Counted from the stretch's first letter, positions 49,274 through 63,117 are shown. The stretch: DNA of 64,000 nt from Osmia lignaria lignaria (GCF_051020975.1 NW_027478164.1:21491501-21555500), one strand, 5' to 3'. The notes: generated by a model not told the origin, from the sequence alone. A program made the numbers and translations.

Positions 49274-52200
49274 TGATCAGATGCGTAGTTCTCGAGATAT
49301 ATCAAGATATTTAAAAGTTCCGAAGCCGCACCAACATAATAGAGATACAGAAACACCGTGGCTCCTTTCTTTGAGATAACTCTGCACTAGTACGAGCCGC
49401 AAATGCCACTTCCAGCTTAGCTGTGCAGAAGAAGAACAACAAGAAGAAGAAATATCTCGAAATATGTCCGTCAGGCCCCTTCCCTTGAGATAAATCTGCA
49501 AATATCTCGGAAACGAAGCGAGCTATGGCAAAATGTTAAGAGACCTTTTTTGTAGAGAATTAAGTTTCCTACTTTTTATGTTGTATGATATTTTTCGATC
49601 AGAGGCGTAGTTCTCGAGATATATCAAGATATTTAAAAGTTCCGAAGCCGCACCAACATAATAGAGATACAGAAACACCGTGGCCCCTTTCTTTGAGATA
49701 ACTGTGCACTAGTGCGAGCCGCAAATGCCACTTCCAGCTTAGCTGTGCAGAAGAAGAACAACAAGAAGAAGAAATATCTCGAAATATGTCCGTCAGGCCC
49801 CTTCCCTTGAGATAAATCTGCAAATATATCGGAAACGAAGCGAGCTATGGCAAAATGTTAAGAGACCTTTTTTGTAGAGAATTCTGTTTCCTACAATTTA
49901 TGTTCTATGATATTTTTTGATCAGAAGCGTAGTTTTCGAGATATATCGAGATATTTAAAAGTTCCGAAGCCGCACCAACATAATAGAGATACAGAAACAC
50001 CGTGGCTCCTTTCTTTGAGATAACTCTGCACTAGTACGAGCCGCAAATGCCACTTCCAGCTTAGCTGTGCAGAAGAAGAACAACAAGAAGAAGAAATATC
50101 TCGAAATATGTCCGTCAGGCCCCTTCCCTTGAGATAAATCTGCAAATATCTCGGAAACGAAGCGAGCTATGGCAAAATGTTAAGAGACCTTTTTTGTAGA
50201 GAATTAAGTTTCCTACTTTTTATGTTCTATGATATTTTTTGATCAGATGCGTAGTTCTCGAGATATATCAAGATATTTAAAAGCTCCGAAGCTGCACCAA
50301 CATAATAGAGGTACAGAAACACCGTGGCCCCTTTCTTTGAGATAACTCTGCACTATTGCGAGCTGCAAATGCCACTTCCAGCTTAGCTGTGCAGAAGAAG
50401 AACAACAAGAATAAGAAATATTTCGAAATATGTCCGTCAGGCCCGTTCCCTTGAGATAAATCTGCAAATATCTCGGAAACGAAGCGAGCTACGGCAAAAT
50501 GTTAAGAGACCTTTTTTGTAGAAAATTAGGTTTCCTACTTTTTATGTTCTATGATATTTTTTGATCAGATGCGTAGTTCTCGAGATATATCAAGATATTT
50601 AAAAGTTCCGAAGCCGCACCAACATAATAGAGATACAGAAACACCGTGGCCCCTCTCTTTGAGATAACTCTGCACTATTGCGACCTGCAAATGCCACTTC
50701 CAGCTTAGCTGTGCAGAAGAAGAACAACAAGAATAAGAAATATTTCGAAATATGTCCGTCAGGCCCCTTCCCTTGAGATAAATCTGCAAATATCTCGGAA
50801 ACGAAGCGAGCTACGGCAAAATGTTAAGCGACCTTTTTTGTAGAAAATGAGGTTTCCTACTTTTTATGTTCTATGATATTTTTTGATCAGATGCGTAGTT
50901 CTCGAGATATATCAAGATATTTAAAAGTTCCGAAGCCGCACCAACATAATAGAGATACAGAAACACCGTGGCCCCTTTCTTTGAGATAACTCTGCACTAT
51001 TGCGAGCTGCAAATGCCACTTCCAGCTTAGCTGTGCAGAAGAAGAACAACAAGAAGAAGAAATATGTGGAAATATGTCCGTCAGGCCCCTTCCCTTGAGA
51101 TAAATCTGCAAATATCTCGGAAACCAAGCGAGCTATGGCAAAATGTTAAGAGACCTTATTTGTAGAGAATTAAGTTTCCTACTTTTTATGTTCTACGATA
51201 TTTTTTGATCAGATGCGTAGTTCTCGAGATATATCAAGATATTTAAAAGTTCCGAAGCCGCACCAACATAATAGAGATACAGAAACACCGTGGCCCCTTT
51301 CTTTGAGATAACTCTGCACTACTGCGAGCTGCAAATGCCACTTCCAGCTTAGCTGTGCAGAAGAAGAACAACAAGAAGAAGAAATATCTCGAAATATGTC
51401 CGTCAGGCCCCTTCCCTTGAGATAAATCTGCAAATATCTCGGAAACGAAGCGAGCTATGGCAAAATGTTAAGAGACCTTTTTTGTAGAGAATTAAGTTTC
51501 CTACTTTTTATGTTCTATGATATTTTTTGATCAGATTCGTAGTTCTCGAGATATATCCAGATATTTAAAAGTTCCGAAGCGGCACCAACATAATAGAGAT
51601 ACAGAAACACCGTGGCCCCTTTCTTTGAGGTAACTCTGCACTATTGCGAGCTGCAAATGCCACTTCCAGCTTAGCTGTGCAGAAGAAGAACAACAAGAAG
51701 AAGAAACATCTCGAAATATGTCCCTCAGGCCCCTTCCCTTGAGATAAATCTGCAAATATCTCGGAAACCAAGCGAGCTATGGCAAAATGTTAAGAGACCT
51801 TATTGGTAGAGAATTAAGTTTCCTACTTTTTATGTTCTACGATATTTTTTGATCAGATGCGTAGTTCTCGAGATATATCAAGATATTTAAAAGTTCCGAA
51901 GCCGCACCAACATAATAGAGATACAGAAACACCGTGGCCCCTTTCTTTGAGATAACTCTGCACTATTGCGAGCTGCAAATGCCACTTCCAGCTTAGCTGT
52001 GCAGAAGAAGAACAACAAGAAGAAGAAATATCTCGAAATATGTCCGTCAGGCCCCTTCCCTTGAGATAAATCTGCAAATATCTCGGAAACGAAGCGAGCT
52101 ATGGCAAAATGTTAAGAGACCTTTTTTGTAGAGAATTAAGTTTCCTACTTTTTATGTTCTATGATATTTTTTGATCAGATGCGTAGTTCTCGAGATATAT

Positions 52201-53781
52201 CAAGATATTTAAAAGCTCCGAAGCTGCACCAACATAATAGAGGTACAGAAACACCGTGGCCCCTTTCTTTGAGATAACTCTGCACTATTGCGAGCTGCAA
52301 ATGCCACTTCCAGCTTAGCTGTGCAGAAGAAGAACAACAAGAAGAAGAAATATCTCGAAATATGTCCGTCAGGACCCTTCCCTTGAGATAAATCTGCAAA
52401 TTTCTCGGAAACGAAGCGAGCTATTGCAAAACGTTAAGAGACCTTTTTGGTAGAGAATTAAGTTTCCTACTTTTTATGTTCTATGATATTTTTTGATCAG
52501 ATGCGTAGTTCTCGAGATATATCAAGATATTTAAAAGTTCCGAAGCCGCACCAACATAATAGAGATACAGAAACACCGTGGCCCCTTTCTTTGAGATAAC
52601 TCTGCACTATTGCGAGCTGCAAATGCCACTTCCAGCTTAGCTGTGCAGAAGAAGAACAACAAGAAGAAGAAATATCTCGAAATATGTCCGTCAGGCTCCT
52701 TCCCTTGAGATAAATCTGCAAATATCTCGGAAACGAAGACAGCTATGGCAAAATGTTAAGAGACCTTTTTTGTAGAGAATTAAGTTTCCTACTTTTTATG
52801 TTCTACGATATTTTTTGATCAGATGCGTAGTTCTCGAGATATATCAAGATATTTAAAAGTTCCGAAGCCGCACCAACATAATAGAGATACAGAAACACCG
52901 TGGCCCCTTTCTTTGAGATAACTCTGCACTATTGCGAGCTGCAAATGCCACTTCCAGCTTAGCTGTGCAGAAGAAGAACAACAAGAAGAAGAAATATCTC
53001 GAAATATGTCCGTCAGGCCCCTTCCCTTGAGATAAATCTGCAAATATCTCGGAAACGAAGCGAGCTATGGCAAAATGTTAAGAGACCTTTTTTGTAGAGA
53101 ATTAAGTTTCCTACTTTTTATGTTCTATGATATTTTTTGATCAGATGCGTAGTTCTCGAGATATATCAAGATATTTAAAAGCTCCGAAGCTGCACCAACA
53201 TAATAGAGGTACAGAAACACCGTGGCCCCTTTCTTTGAGATAACTCTGCACTATTGCGAGCTGCAAATGCCACTTCCAGCTTAGCTGTGCAGAAGAAGAA
53301 CAACAAGAAGAAGAAATATCTCGAAATATGTCCGTCAGGACCCTTCCCTTGAGATAAATCTGCAAATTTCTCGGAAACGAAGCGAGCTATTGCAAAACGT
53401 TAAGAGACCTTTTTGGTAGAGAATTAAGTTTCCTACTTTTTATGTTCTATGATATTTTTTGATCAGATGCGTAGTTCTCGAGATATATCAAGATATTTAA
53501 AAGTTCCGAAGCCGCACCAACATAATAGAGATACAGAAACACCGTGGCCCCTTTCTTTGAGATAACTCTGCACTATTGCGAGCTGCAAATGCCACTTCCA
53601 GCTTAGCTGTGCAGAAGAAGAACAACAAGAAGAAGAAATATCTCGAAATATGTCCGTCAGGCTCCTTCCCTTGAGATAAATCTGCAAATATCTCGGAAAC
53701 GAAGACAGCTATGGCAAAATGTTAAGAGACCTTTTTTGTAGAGAATTAAGTTTCCTACTTTTCATGTTCTATGATATTTTT
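49274..53781 (+). repeat. Block 7, higher-order repeat copy 1: 14 units, 4,508 bp
   Basis: Fourteen monomers in fixed order. Markers: GTGGCTCC with AGTACGAGCCGC (49,274 and 49,918), CGATCAGAGGCG with GTGCACTAG (49,596), AAGCTCCGAAGCTGC with CAAGAATAAG (50,240), GCGACCTGC with AAGCGACC (50,562), AATATGTGGAAATATG (50,884), CACTACTGCGAGC (51,206), AAACATCTCG with GTCCCTCAGG (51,528), then 51,850 and a three-unit repeat (52,172-53,137 and 53,138-53,781). The same order restarts at 53,782, exactly 4,508 bp later. Confidence 0.9.
52172..53781 (+). repeat. Three-unit repeat inside block 7 (966 bp step)
   Basis: Units 52,172 (AAGCTCCGAAGCTGC, AATTTCTCGG, CTATTGCAAAACG, TTTTTGGTAG) and 52,494 (CAGGCTCCTTCCC, GAAGACAGC) recur at 53,138 and 53,460, 966 bp later, with one ordinary unit (52,816) between. 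TTTTTGGTAG and GAAGACAGC are seen in these copies only, so the duplication is young. Confidence 0.9.
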
Positions 53782-56679
53782 TGATCAGATGCGTAGTTCT
53801 CGAGATATATCAAGATATTTAAAAGTTCCGAAGCCGCACCAACATAATAGAGATACAGAAACACCGTGGCTCCTTTCTTTGAGATAACTCTGCACTAGTA
53901 CGAGCCGCAAATGCCACTTCCAGCTTAGCTGTGCAGAAGAAGAACAACAAGAAGAAGAAATATCTCGAAATATGTCCGTCAGGCCCCTTCCCTTGAGATA
54001 AATCTGCAAATATCTCGGAAACGAAGCGAGCTATGGCAAAATGTTAAGAGACCTTTTTTGTAGAGAATTAAGTTTCCTACTTTTTATGTTGTATGATATT
54101 TTTCGATCAGAGGCGTAGTTCTCGAGATATATCAAGATATTTAAAAGTTCCGAAGCCGCACCAACATAATAGAGATACAGAAACACCGTGGCCCCTTTCT
54201 TTGAGATAACTGTGCACTAGTGCGAGCCGCAAATGCCACTTCCAGCTTAGCTGTGCAGAAGAAGAACAACAAGAAGAAGAAATATCTCGAAATATGTCCG
54301 TCAGGCCCCTTCCCTTGAGATAAATCTGCAAATATCTCGGAAACGAAGCGAGCTATGGCAAAATGTTAAGAGACGTTTTTTGTAGTGAATTATGTTTCCT
54401 ACAATTTATGTTCTATGATATTTTTTGATCAGAAGCGTAGTTTTCGAGATATATCGAGATATTTAAAAGTTCCGAAGCCGCACCAACATAATAGAGATAC
54501 AGAAACACCGTGGCTCCTTTCTTTGAGATAACTCTGCACTAGTACGAGCCGCAAATGCCACTTCCAGCTTAGCTGTGCAGAAGAAGAACAACAAGAAGAA
54601 GAAATATCTCGAAATATGTCCGTCAGGCCCCTTCCCTTGAGATAAATCTGCAAATATCTCGGAAACGAAGCGAGCTATGGCAAAATGTTAAGAGACCTTT
54701 TTTGTAGAGAATTAAGTTTCCTACTTTTTATGTTCTATGATATTTTTTGATCAGATGCGTAGTTCTCGAGATATATCAAGATATTTAAAAGCTCCGAAGC
54801 TGCACCAACATAATAGAGGTACAGAAACACCGTGGCCCCTTTCTTTGAGATAACTCTGCACTATTGCGAGCTGCAAATGCCACTTCCAGCTTAGCTGTGC
54901 AGAAGAAGAACAACAAGAATAAGAAATATTTCGAAATATGTCCGTCAGGCCCGTTCCCTTGAGATAAATCTGCAAATATCTCGGAAACGAAGCGAGCTAC
55001 GGCAAAATGTTAAGAGACCTTTTTTGTAGAAAATTAGGTTTCCTACTTTTTATGTTCTATGATATTTTTTGATCAGATGCGTAGTTCTCGAGATATATCA
55101 AGATATTTAAAAGTTCCGAAGCCGCACCAACATAATAGAGATACAGAAACACCGTGGCCCCTCTCTTTGAGATAACTCTGCACTATTGCGACCTGCAAAT
55201 GCCACTTCCAGCTTAGCTGTGCAGAAGAAGAACAACAAGAATAAGAAATATTTCGAAATATGTCCGTCAGGCCCCTTCCCTTGAGATAAATCTGCAAATA
55301 TCTCGGAAACGAAGCGAGCTACGGCAAAATGTTAAGCGACCTTTTTTGTAGAAAATGAGGTTTCCTACTTTTTATGTTCTATGATATTTTTTGATCAGAT
55401 GCGTAGTTCTCGAGATATATCAAGATATTTAAAAGTTCCGAAGCCGCACCAACATAATAGAGATACAGAAACACCGTGGCCCCTTTCTTTGAGATAACTC
55501 TGCACTATTGCGAGCTGCAAATGCCACTTCCAGCTTAGCTGTGCAGAAGAAGAACAACAAGAAGAAGAAATATGTGGAAATATGTCCGTCAGGCCCCTTC
55601 CCTTGAGATAAATCTGCAAATATCTCGGAAACCAAGCGAGCTATGGCAAAATGTTAAGAGACCTTATTTGTAGAGAATTAAGTTTCCTACTTTTTATGTT
55701 CTACGATATTTTTTGATCAGATGCGTAGTTCTCGAGATATATCAAGATATTTAAAAGTTCCGAAGCCGCACCAACATAATAGAGATACAGAAACACCGTG
55801 GCCCCTTTCTTTGAGATAACTCTGCACTACTGCGAGCTGCAAATGCCACTTCCAGCTTAGCTGTGCAGAAGAAGAACAACAAGAAGAAGAAATATCTCGA
55901 AATATGTCCGTCAGGCCCCTTCCCTTGAGATAAATCTGCAAATATCTCGGAAACGAAGCGAGCTATGGCAAAATGTTAAGAGACCTTTTTTGTAGAGAAT
56001 TAAGTTTCCTACTTTTTATGTTCTATGATATTTTTTGATCAGATTCGTAGTTCTCGAGATATATCCAGATATTTAAAAGTTCCGAAGCGGCACCAACATA
56101 ATAGAGATACAGAAACACCGTGGCCCCTTTCTTTGAGGTAACTCTGCACTATTGCGAGCTGCAAATGCCACTTCCCGCTTAGCTGTGCAGAAGAAGAACA
56201 ACAAGAAGAAGAAACATCTCGAAATATGTCCCTCAGGCCCCTTCCCTTGAGATAAATCTGCAAATATCTCGGAAACCAAGCGAGCTATGGCAAAATGTTA
56301 AGAGACCTTATTGGTAGAGAATTAAGTTTCCTACTTTTTATGTTCTACGATATTTTTTGATCAGATGCGTAGTTCTCGAGATATATCAAGATATTTAAAA
56401 GTTCCGAAGCCGCACCAACATAATAGAGATACAGAAACACCGTGGCCCCTTTCTTTGAGATAACTCTGCACTATTGCGAGCTGCAAATGCCACTTCCAGC
56501 TTAGCTGTGCAGAAGAAGAACAACAAGAAGAAGAAATATCTCGAAATATGTCCGTCAGGCCCCTTCCCTTGAGATAAATCTGCAAATATCTCGGAAACGA
56601 AGCGAGCTATGGCAAAATGTTAAGAGACCTTTTTTGTAGAGAATTAAGTTTCCTACTTTTTATGTTCTATGATATTTTT
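53782..56679 (+). repeat. Block 7, higher-order repeat copy 2: first 9 units
   Basis: Nine monomers repeat 49,274-52,171 at a 4,508-bp shift. A few point differences are visible by eye, for example AAATATATCGG (49,824) against AAATATCTCGG, GACCTTTTTTGTAGAG against GACGTTTTTTGTAGTG near 54,375, and CTTCCCGCTT near 56,172 where copy 1 has CTTCCAGCTT. Few differences over about 2.9 kb point to a recent duplication. The copy stops inside unit 56,680. Confidence 0.9.
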
Positions 56680-57001
56680 TGATCAGATGCGTAGTTCTCG
56701 AGATATATCAAGATATTTAAAAGCTCCGAAGCTGCACCAACATAATAGAGATACAGAAACACCGTGGCTCCTTTCTTTGAGATAACTCTGCACTAGTACG
56801 AGCCGCAAATGCCACTTCCAGCTTAGCTGTGCAGAAGAAGAACAACAAGAAGAAGAAATATCTCGAAATATGTCCGTCAGGCCCCTTCCCTTGAGATAAA
56901 TCTGCAAATATCTCGGAAACGAAGCGAGCTATGGCAAAATGTTAAGAGACCTTTTTTGTAGAGAATTAAGTTTCCTACTTTTTATGTTCTATGATATTTT
57001 T
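56680..57001 (+). repeat. Chimeric junction monomer
   Basis: The left end has AAGCTCCGAAGCTGC, as in unit 52,172, the unit expected next in copy 1's order. From about p65 on it instead carries GAGATACAG, GTGGCTCC and AGTACGAGCCGC, as in unit 54,426. The switch falls between about p60 and p75. It joins copy 2 to a new 7-unit segment and is a readable unequal-crossover breakpoint. Confidence 0.88.
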
Positions 57002-58933
57002 TGATCAGATGCGTAGTTCTCGAGATATATCAAGATATTTAAAAGCTCCGAAGCTGCACCAACATAATAGAGGTACAGAAACACCGTGGCCCCTTTCTTT
57101 GAGATAACTCTGCACTATTGCGAGCTGCAAATGCCACTTCCAGCTTAGCTGTGCAGAAGAAGAACAACAAGAATAAGAAATATTTCGAAATATGTCCGTC
57201 AGGCCCGTTCCCTTGAGATAAATCTGCAAATATCTCGGAAACGAAGCGAGCTACGGCAAAATGTTAAGAGACCTTTTTTGTAGAAAATTAGGTTTCCTAC
57301 TTTTTATGTTCTATGATATTTTTTGATCAGATGCGTAGTTCTCGAGATATATCAAGATATTTAAAAGTTCCGAAGCCGCACCAACATAATAGAGATACAG
57401 AAACACCGTGGCCCCTCTCTTTGAGATAACTCTGCACTATTGCGACCTGCAAATGCCACTTCCAGCTTAGCTGTGCAGAAGAAGAACAACAAGAATAAGA
57501 AATATTTCGAAATATGTCCGTCAGGCCCCTTCCCTTGAGATAAATCTGCAAATATCTCGGAAACGAAGCGAGCTACGGCAAAATGTTAAGCGACCTTTTT
57601 TGTAGAAAATGAGGTTTCCTACTTTTTATGTTCTATGATATTTTTTGATCAGATGCGTAGTTCTCGAGATATATCAAGATATTTAAAAGTTCCGAAGCCG
57701 CACCAACATAATAGAGATACAGAAACACCGTGGCCCCTTTCTTTGAGATAACTCTGCACTATTGCGAGCTGCAAATGCCACTTCCAGCTTAGCTGTGCAG
57801 AAGAAGAACAACAAGAAGAAGAAATATGTGGAAATATGTCCGTCAGGCCCCTTCCCTTGAGATAAATCTGCAAATATCTCGGAAACCAAGCGAGCTATGG
57901 CAAAATGTTAAGAGACCTTATTTGTAGAGAATTAAGTTTCCTACTTTTTATGTTCTACGATATTTTTTGATCAGATGCGTAGTTCTCGAGATATATCAAG
58001 ATATTTAAAAGTTCCGAAGCCGCACCAACATAATAGAGATACAGAAACACCGTGGCCCCTTTCTTTGAGATAACTCTGCACTACTGCGAGCTGCAAATGC
58101 CACTTCCAGCTTAGCTGTGCAGAAGAAGAACAACAAGAAGAAGAAATATCTCGAAATATGTCCGTCAGGCCCCTTCCCTTGAGATAAATCTGCAAATTTC
58201 TCGGAAACGAAGCGAGCTATTGCAAAACGTTAAGAGACCTTTTTTGTAGAGAATTAAGTTTCCTACTTTTTATGTTCTATGATATTTTTTGATCAGATGC
58301 GTAGTTCTCGAGATATATCAAGATATTTAAAAGTTCCGAAGCCGCACCAACATAATAGAGATACAGAAACACCGTGGCCCCTTTCTTTGAGATAACTCTG
58401 CACTATTGCGCGCTGCAAATGCCACTTCCAGCTTAGCTGTGCAGAAGAAGAACAACAAGAAGAAGAAATATCTCGAAATATGTCCCTCAGGCCCCTTCCC
58501 TTGAGATAAATCTGCAAATATCTCGGAAACCAAGCGAGCTATGGCAAAATGTTAAGAGACCTTATTTGTAGAGAATTAAGTTTCCTACTTTTTATGTTCT
58601 ACGATATTTTTTGATCAGATGCGTAGTTCTCGAGATATATCAAGATATTTAAAAGTTCCGAAGCCGCACCAACATAATAGAGATACAGAAACACCGTGGC
58701 CCCTTTCTTTGAGATAACTCTGCACTATTGCGAGCTGCAAATGCCACTTCCAGCTTAGCTGTGCAGAAGAAGAACAACAAGAAGAAGAAATATCTCGAAA
58801 TATGTCCGTCAGGCCCCTTCCCTGGAGATAAATCTGCAAATATCTCGGAAACGAAGCGAGCTATGGCAAAATCTTAAGAGACCTTTTTTGTAGAGAATTA
58901 TGTTTCCTACAATTTACGTTCTCTGATATTTTT
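57002..58933 (+). repeat. Block 7, further 7-unit copy (2,254 bp step)
   Basis: Units 57,002, 57,324, 57,646 and 57,968 repeat 54,748, 55,070, 55,392 and 55,714 (also 50,240-51,206) at 2,254 bp. They share AAGCTCCGAAGC, CAAGAATAAG, AAGCGACC with AAAATGAGG, AATATGTGGAAATATG and CACTACTGCG. Unit 57,968 then ends with AATTTCTCGG / TTGCAAAACG markers, and 58,290 keeps only GTCCCTCAGG of the expected unit, so the copy frays. Confidence 0.85.
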
Positions 58934-59577
58934 TGATCAGAAGCGTAGTTTTCGAGATATATCGAGATATTTAAAAGTTCCGAAGCCGCACCAACATAAT
59001 AGAGATACAGAAACACCGTGGCCCCTTTCTTTGAGATAACTCTGCACTATTGCGACCTGCAAATGCCACTTCCAGCTTAGCTGTGCAGAAGAGGAACAAC
59101 AAGAAGAAGAAATATCTCGGAATATGTCCGTCAGGCCCCTTCCCTTGAGATAAATCTGCAAATATCTCGGAAACGAAGCGAGCTATTGCAAAACGTTAAG
59201 AGACCTTTTTTGTAGAGAATTAAGTTTCCTACTTTTTATGTTCTACGATATTTTTTGATCAGATGCGTAGTTCTCGAGATATATCAAGATATTTAAAAGT
59301 TCCGAAGCCGCACCAACATAATAGAGATACAGAAACACCGTGGCCCCTTTCTTTGAGATAACTCTGCACTATTGCGAGCTGCAAATGCCACTTCCAGCTT
59401 AGCTGTGCAGAAGAAGAACAACAAGAAGAAGAAATATCTGGAAATATGTCCGTCAGGCCCCTTCCCTTGAGATAAATCTGCAAATATCTCGGAAACGAAG
59501 CGAGCTACGGCAAAATGTTAAGAGACCTTTTTTGTAGAAAATTAGGATTCCTACTTTTTATGTTCTATAATATTTTT

Positions 59578-60221
59578 TGAACAGATGCGTAGTTCTCGAG
59601 ATATATCAAGATATTTAAAAGTTCCGAAGCCGCACCAACATAATAGAGATACAGAAACACCGTGGCCCCTTTCTTTGAGATAACTCTGCACTATTGCGCG
59701 CTGCAAATGGCACTTCCAGCTTAGCTGTGCAGAAGAAGAACAACAAGAAGAAGAAATATCTCGAAATATGTCCGTCAGGCCCCTTCCCTTGAGATAAATC
59801 TGCAAATATCTCGGAAACGAAGCGAGCTACGGCAAAATGTTAAGAGACCTTTTTTGTAGAAAATTAGGATTCCTACTTTTTATGTTCTATAATATTTTTT
59901 GAACAGATGCGTAGTTCTCGAGATATATCAAGATATTTAAAAGTTCCGAAGCCGCACCAACATAATAGAGATACAGAAACACCGTGGCCCCTTTCTTTGA
60001 GATAACTCTGCACTATTGCGCGCTGCAAATGGCACTTCCAGCTTAGCTGTGCAGAAGAAGAACAACAAGAAGAAGAAATATCTCGAAATATGTCCGTCAG
60101 GCCCCTTCCCTTGAGATAAATCTGCAAATATCTCGGAAACAAAGCGAGCTATGGCAAAATGTTAAGAGACCTTTTTTGTAGAGAATTATGTTTCCTACAA
60201 TTTATGTTCTATGATATTTTT
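59578..60221 (+). repeat. Adjacent twin monomers
   Basis: Units 59,578-59,899 and 59,900-60,221 share private markers: TATAATATTTTTTGAACAG (the TGATCA is TGAACA) and CAAATGGCAC where all others have CAAATGCCAC. They diverge near the right end (GCTACGGCAAAATG with AAAATTAGG against AAAGCGAGCTATGG with AATTATG). This is a recent single-unit duplication. Confidence 0.9.
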
Positions 60222-62153
60222 TGATCAGAAGCGTAGTTTTCGAGATATATCGAGATATTTAAAAGTTCCGAAGCCGCACCAACATAATAGAGATACAGAA
60301 ACACCGTGGCCCCTTTCTTTGAGATTACTCTGCACGATTGCGAGCTGGAAATGCCACTTCCGGTTTAGCTGTGCAGAAGAGGAACAACAAGAAGAAGAAA
60401 TATCTCGAAATATGTCCGTCAGGCCCCTTCCCTTGAGATAAATCTGCAAATATCTCGGAAACGAAGCGAGCTATGGCAAAATGTTAAGAGACCTTTTTTG
60501 TAGAGAATTATGTTTCCTACAATTTAGGTTCTCTGATATTTTTTGATCAGAAGCGTAGTTTTCGAGATATATCGAGATATTTAAAAGTTCCGAAGCCGCA
60601 CCAACATAATAGAGATACAGAAACACCGTGGCCCCTTTCTTTGGGATAACTCTGCACTATTGCGAGCTGGAAATGCCACTTCCAGTTTAGCTGTGCAGAA
60701 GAAGAACAACAAGAAGAAGAAATATCTCGAAATATGTCCGTCAGGACCCTTCCCTTGAGATAAATCTGCAAATATCTCGGAAACGAAGCGAGCTATTGCA
60801 AGACGTTAAGAGACCTTTTTTGTAGAGAATTAAGTTTCCTACTTTTTATGTTGTATGATATTTTTTGATCAGATGCGTAGTTCTCGAGATATATCAAGAT
60901 ATTTAAAAGCTCCGAAGCTGCACCAACATAATAGAGGTACAGAAACACCGTGGCCCCTTTCTTTGAGATAACTCTGCACTATTGCGAGCTGCAAATGCCA
61001 CTTCCAGCTTAGCTGTGCAGAAGAAGAACAACAAGAATAAGAAATATTTCGAAATATGTCCGTCAGGCCCCTTCCCTTGAGATAAATCTGCAAATATCTC
61101 GGAAACGAAGCGAGCTACGGCAAAATGTTAAGAGACCTTTTTTGTAGAAAATTAGGTTTCCTACTTTTTATGTTCTAGGATATTTTTTGAGCAGATGCGT
61201 AGTTCTCGAGATATATCAAGATATTTAAAAGTTCCGAAGCCGCACCAACATAATAGAGATACAGAAACACCGTGGCCCCTTTCTTTGAGATAACTCTGCA
61301 CGATTGCGAGCTGGAAATGCCACTTCCAGTTTAGCTGTGCAGAAGAAGAACAACAAGAAGAAGAAATATCTCGAAATATGTCCATCAGGACCCTTCCCTT
61401 GAGATAAATCTGCAAATATCTCGGAAACGAAGCGAGCTATGGCAAAATGTTAAGAGACCTTTTTTGTAGAGAATTATGTTCCCTACAATTTATGTTCTAT
61501 GATATTTTTTGATCAGATGCGTAGTTCTCGAGATATATCAAGATATTTAAAAGTTCCGAAGCCGCACCAACATAATAGAGATACAGAAACACCGTGGCCC
61601 CTTTCTTTGCGATAACTCTGCACTATTGCGAGCTGCAAATGCCACTTCCAGCTTAGCTGTGCAGAAGAAGAACAACAAGAAGAAGAAATATCTCGAAATA
61701 TGTCGGTCAGGCCCCTTCCCTTGAGATATATCTGCAAATATCTCGGAAACCAAGCGAGCTATGGCAAAATGTTAAGAGACCTTTTTTGTAGAGAATTAAG
61801 TTTCCTACTTTTTATCTTCTATGATATTTTCTGACCAGATTCGTAGTTCTCGAGATATATCAAGATATTTAAAAGTTCCGAAGCCGCACCAACATAATAG
61901 AGATACAGAAACACCGTGGCCCCTCTCTTTGAGATAACTCTGCACAATTGCGAGCTGCAAATGCCACTTCCAGCTTAGCTGTGCAGAAGAAGGACAACAA
62001 GAAGAAGAAATATCTCGAAATATGTCCGTCAGGCCCCTTTCCTTGAGATAAATCGGCAAGTATCTCGGAAACGAAGCGAGCTATGGCAAAATGTTAAGAG
62101 ACCTTTTTTGTAGAGAATTATGTTTCTTACAATTTATGTTCTATGATATTTTT

Positions 62154-62473
62154 TGATCAGATGCGTAGTTCTCGAGATATATCAAGATATTTAAAAGTTC
62201 CGAAGCCGCACCAACATTATAGAGATACAGAAACACCGTGGCCCCTCTCTTTGAGATAACTCTGCACTATTGCGAGCTGGAAATGCCACTTCCAGTTTAG
62301 CTGTGCAGAAGAAGAACAACAAGAAGAAGAAATATCTCGAAATATGTCCGTCGGCCCCTTCCCTTGAGATAAATCTGCAAATATCTCGGAAACGAAGCGA
62401 GCTATGGCAAAATGTTAACAGACTTTTTTGTAGAGAATTAAGTTTCCTACTTTTTATGTTCTATGATATTTAT
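62154..62473 (+). repeat. 320-bp monomer with two 1-bp deletions
   Basis: GTCCGTCGGCCCC near 62,346 has lost one base relative to GTCCGTCAGGCCCC, and AACAGACTTTTTTG near 62,416 has lost one C relative to GAGACCTTTTTTG. The first deletion recurs in unit 63,118. Confidence 0.85.
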
Positions 62474-63117
62474 TGATCAGAAGCGTAGTTTTCGAGATAT
62501 ATCGAGATATTTAAAAGTTCCGAAGCCGCACCAACATAATAGAGATACAGAAACACCGTGGCCCCTTTCTTTGAGATAACTCTGCACTACTGCGAGCTGG
62601 AAATGCCACTTCCAGTTTAGCTGTGCAGAAGAAGAACAACAAGAAGAAGAAACATCTCGAAATATGTCCATCAGGACCCTTCCCTTGAGATAAATCTGCA
62701 AATATCTCGGAAACGAAGCGAGCTATGGCAAAATGTTAAGAGACCTTTTTTGTAGAGAATTATGTTTCCTACAATTTATGTTCTATGATATTTTTTGATC
62801 AGAAGCGTAGTTTTCGAGATATATCGAGATATTTAAAAGTTCCGAAGCCGCACCAACATAATAGAGATACAGAAACACCGTGGCCCCTTTCTTTGGGATA
62901 ACTCTGCACTATTGCGAGCTGGAAATGCCACTTCCAGTTTAGCTGTGCAGAAGAAGAACAACAAGAAGAAGAAATATCTCGAAATATGTCCGTCAGGACC
63001 CTTCCCTTGAGATAAATCTGCAAATATCTCGGAAACGAAGCGAGCTATTGCAAAACGTTAAGAGACCTTTTTTGTAGAGAATTAAGTTTCCTACTTTTTA
63101 TGTTCTATGATATTTTT

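Noticed and set aside
49274..56679. Higher-order duplications as assembly artefacts
   Set aside because: Copies carry a few private differences (for example near 49,824, 54,375 and 56,172) and end in chimeric units with sensible breakpoints, as real duplications would. Raw-read support cannot be judged from sequence alone, so this stays a caution.
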